From: CAZDGK01 sp964505035
GTDB lineage: Bacteria; Patescibacteriota; Saccharimonadia; UBA4664
DNA length: 22,424 nt
Direction of reading: 5' to 3'
NCBI GenBank assembly: GCA_964505035.1
Contig: CAZDGK010000020.1
Location: 1 to 22,424, forward strand
Below the pieces are notes generated by a model. The model worked only from the letters and a program-made list of their open reading frames with translations. It was not told the DNA's origin and made no database searches. The translations under genes were made by a program, and so were the position numbers. Of this stretch, positions 21,414 through 22,424 are shown one piece after another; position 1 is the first letter of the stretch; every line of letters starts with the position of its first letter.

Positions 21414-22307
21414 TTATTGAACGCTTGGCTCAGTGTCCGTAATTTGTTGCGAGTCGAGTGATTGTGACAGGGCGTTATATTCATCAACCGCCTGCCGGTA
21501 GTCATCAATGCGGCTATTAATCGTGTCAACGAGGTGGTTCTGCTGCGGCACCAGCGCATTGTAATCGTCGATCCGCCCTGCCGCCTTGTACGAGTCAAGC
21601 TGCCGGTTAATCACTGCCAACTGCCCCTTGAGCTGCCGGATTTGGGCCAAGTCTTGCTCCAGCTCCTGCCGCCTCACCGAAAATACCTGCTGATAGCTCG
21701 CGTGAGCCGCTACTATGGCACTGCGGTTGGCAAAATACCGGCTGTAATACTGCTCCAGAGCCGGCGGCAGCTGACCATACTCCGTGCCCATGATCGAATG
21801 CAGCTCATTGGCTTCTTCACCCGGTTCACTTTTTGCATAGCTAGCCATGCGGTCCCGCAGGTCTTGGTCCTGAATGCCCGCGTACACTTGTTCTAGCTCG
21901 GTCGTCAGCGTCGCCTGTTCACCCCGGCTCAGTCGCAACCAAGCCGCGTGCAGTAGCTCGTGAGCTGCCACCACCTGCATTTCCGGTGCCAGCCGGGCAT
22001 CCTCTATATGCAGGACGTAGATCCGGCTCAGGTAGTAGCACCCTAGCTCTAGCATGCCCCGGCTGGTTTGGCAGTCGGCATTAAACTGCGTTTTGCTATC
22101 AATTTGCGGCTGTCCCCGGTAAAACAAAGCCCGGCCCGTTTGCGTCAATGCCAACTGACCCTCAATCTGCGCCACATCTGTTGTAGGTTTAAACGTCGCG
22201 AGCGCGTATTGGTCCCAGATAAACTGGTAATTCAGACCGGCCACTACCAAGACCACCAGCACGCTCAGCTGGACCAGAGTTCGGGCTAGGGAGTTGCGGC
22301 GCTTCAT
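21414..22307 (-). CDS. Membrane-anchored HExxH (metalloprotease-like) protein with C-terminal coiled coil
   Basis: This 297-residue protein starts with a basic stretch and one membrane helix (about 8-26, ARTLVQLSVLVVLVVAGL), so the rest should lie outside the membrane. The soluble part carries AAHELLHAAW, a zinc-protease HExxH motif (His116, Glu117, His120). Two cysteines (about 79 and 90) could form a disulfide. A possible third ligand region is EEANELHSIMGTEYG. Residues about 215-285 are a Gln/Leu-rich coiled coil. I cannot name the family; a cell-envelope peptidase is a reasonable inference, a non-catalytic scaffold is possible. I prefer ATG 22307 (MKRRN) to the TTG at 22346, since it puts the basic residues directly before the helix. 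It ends about 40 nt from the shared terminator. Confidence 0.8.
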   Translation of the reverse strand: MKRRNSLARTLVQLSVLVVLVVAGLNYQFIWDQYALATFKPTTDVAQIEGQLALTQTGRALFYRGQPQIDSKTQFNADCQTSRGMLELGCYYLSRIYVLHIEDARLAPEMQVVAAHELLHAAWLRLSRGEQATLTTELEQVYAGIQDQDLRDRMASYAKSEPGEEANELHSIMGTEYGQLPPALEQYYSRYFANRSAIVAAHASYQQVFSVRRQELEQDLAQIRQLKGQLAVINRQLDSYKAAGRIDDYNALVPQQNHLVDTINSRIDDYRQAVDEYNALSQSLDSQQITDTEPSVQ

Positions 22308-22346
22308 CTTGCTGCCCACTTTACGCGTTCGCGGCAGCAGTGCCAA

Positions 22347-22424
22347 GCGACAATACCGCTTACGCTTGCAACCTCAGCCTCAGGGTGTACTATCGTCTAT
22401 TGCCCAAAAATCGACCATGGAACG
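22347..22424. other. Upstream region of the HExxH protein gene and a possible plus-strand gene start
   Basis: Plus strand: TTGCAA, 16 nt, TACTAT and an ATG at 22417 just before the window ends, possibly a divergent gene. Only two codons are visible, so this is a weak suggestion. Confidence 0.25.

Overview
The window reads as a chromosomal segment of an ultra-small bacterium of the Candidate Phyla Radiation (Patescibacteria), most likely a GC-rich relative of Candidatus Saccharibacteria. This rests on gene style and content, not on a phylogenetic marker search: compact housekeeping genes, a UvrD helicase fused to a PD-(D/E)XK nuclease, a two-domain YkuD L,D-transpeptidase, and small unrecognised membrane proteins. 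There is no phage, insertion sequence or CRISPR array. The sequence is a draft scaffold with two N gaps. One of them (8062-8161) is almost certainly false, because its flanks carry the same 55 bases.

Layout. 1-5.7 kb, minus strand: an L,D-transpeptidase, then a very large alpha-solenoid protein, then a GNAT acetyltransferase and the first codons of a further gene, packed with gaps or overlaps of a few bases. A 10-N gap and about 108 bases of non-coding-looking sequence separate the large protein from the acetyltransferase, which may be one broken gene. 5.7-9.8 kb, minus strand: pheT, pheS and, overlapping the pheS start, a small four-helix membrane protein. 9.8-10.4 kb, minus strand: a roughly 560-nt non-coding RNA gene with a near-consensus promoter (TTGACA, 17 nt, TGC-TACATT) and an intrinsic terminator. 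Several of its hairpins are improved by G-U pairs only when read on the minus strand. I could not assign it to tmRNA, RNase P RNA, SRP RNA or a T-box. It is the best candidate here for something undescribed. 10.6-12.2 kb: rmuC and a MarR-family regulator whose promoter contains a perfect palindrome. 12.2-13.3 kb: an AT-rich, gene-poor stretch with a 16-bp inverted repeat, a bidirectional terminator, a decayed HAD-hydrolase gene and tRNA-Pro(CGG). 13.3-16.6 kb, minus strand: an SprT-like metalloprotease overlapping the end of the helicase-nuclease. 16.7-18.8 kb, plus strand: a membrane protein with a degenerate PP2C-like domain. 18.8-20.4 kb, minus strand: argS. 20.4-21.4 kb, plus strand: a small membrane protein, smpB and a possible small RNA. 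21.4-22.3 kb, minus strand: a membrane-anchored HExxH protein.

Expression logic. Genes that head a transcript repeatedly show a -10 box exactly 6 nt before the start codon (transpeptidase, uvrD, argS, smpB; similar spacing for marR and rmuC). This predicts leaderless mRNAs. Several downstream or operon-internal genes (pheS, pheT, sprT, the small membrane proteins) carry Shine-Dalgarno sequences instead.

Themes. The gene set serves translation (pheST, argS, smpB, tRNA-Pro), DNA repair (uvrD-nuclease, sprT-like, rmuC) and the cell envelope (transpeptidase, membrane-anchored HExxH protein, pseudophosphatase).
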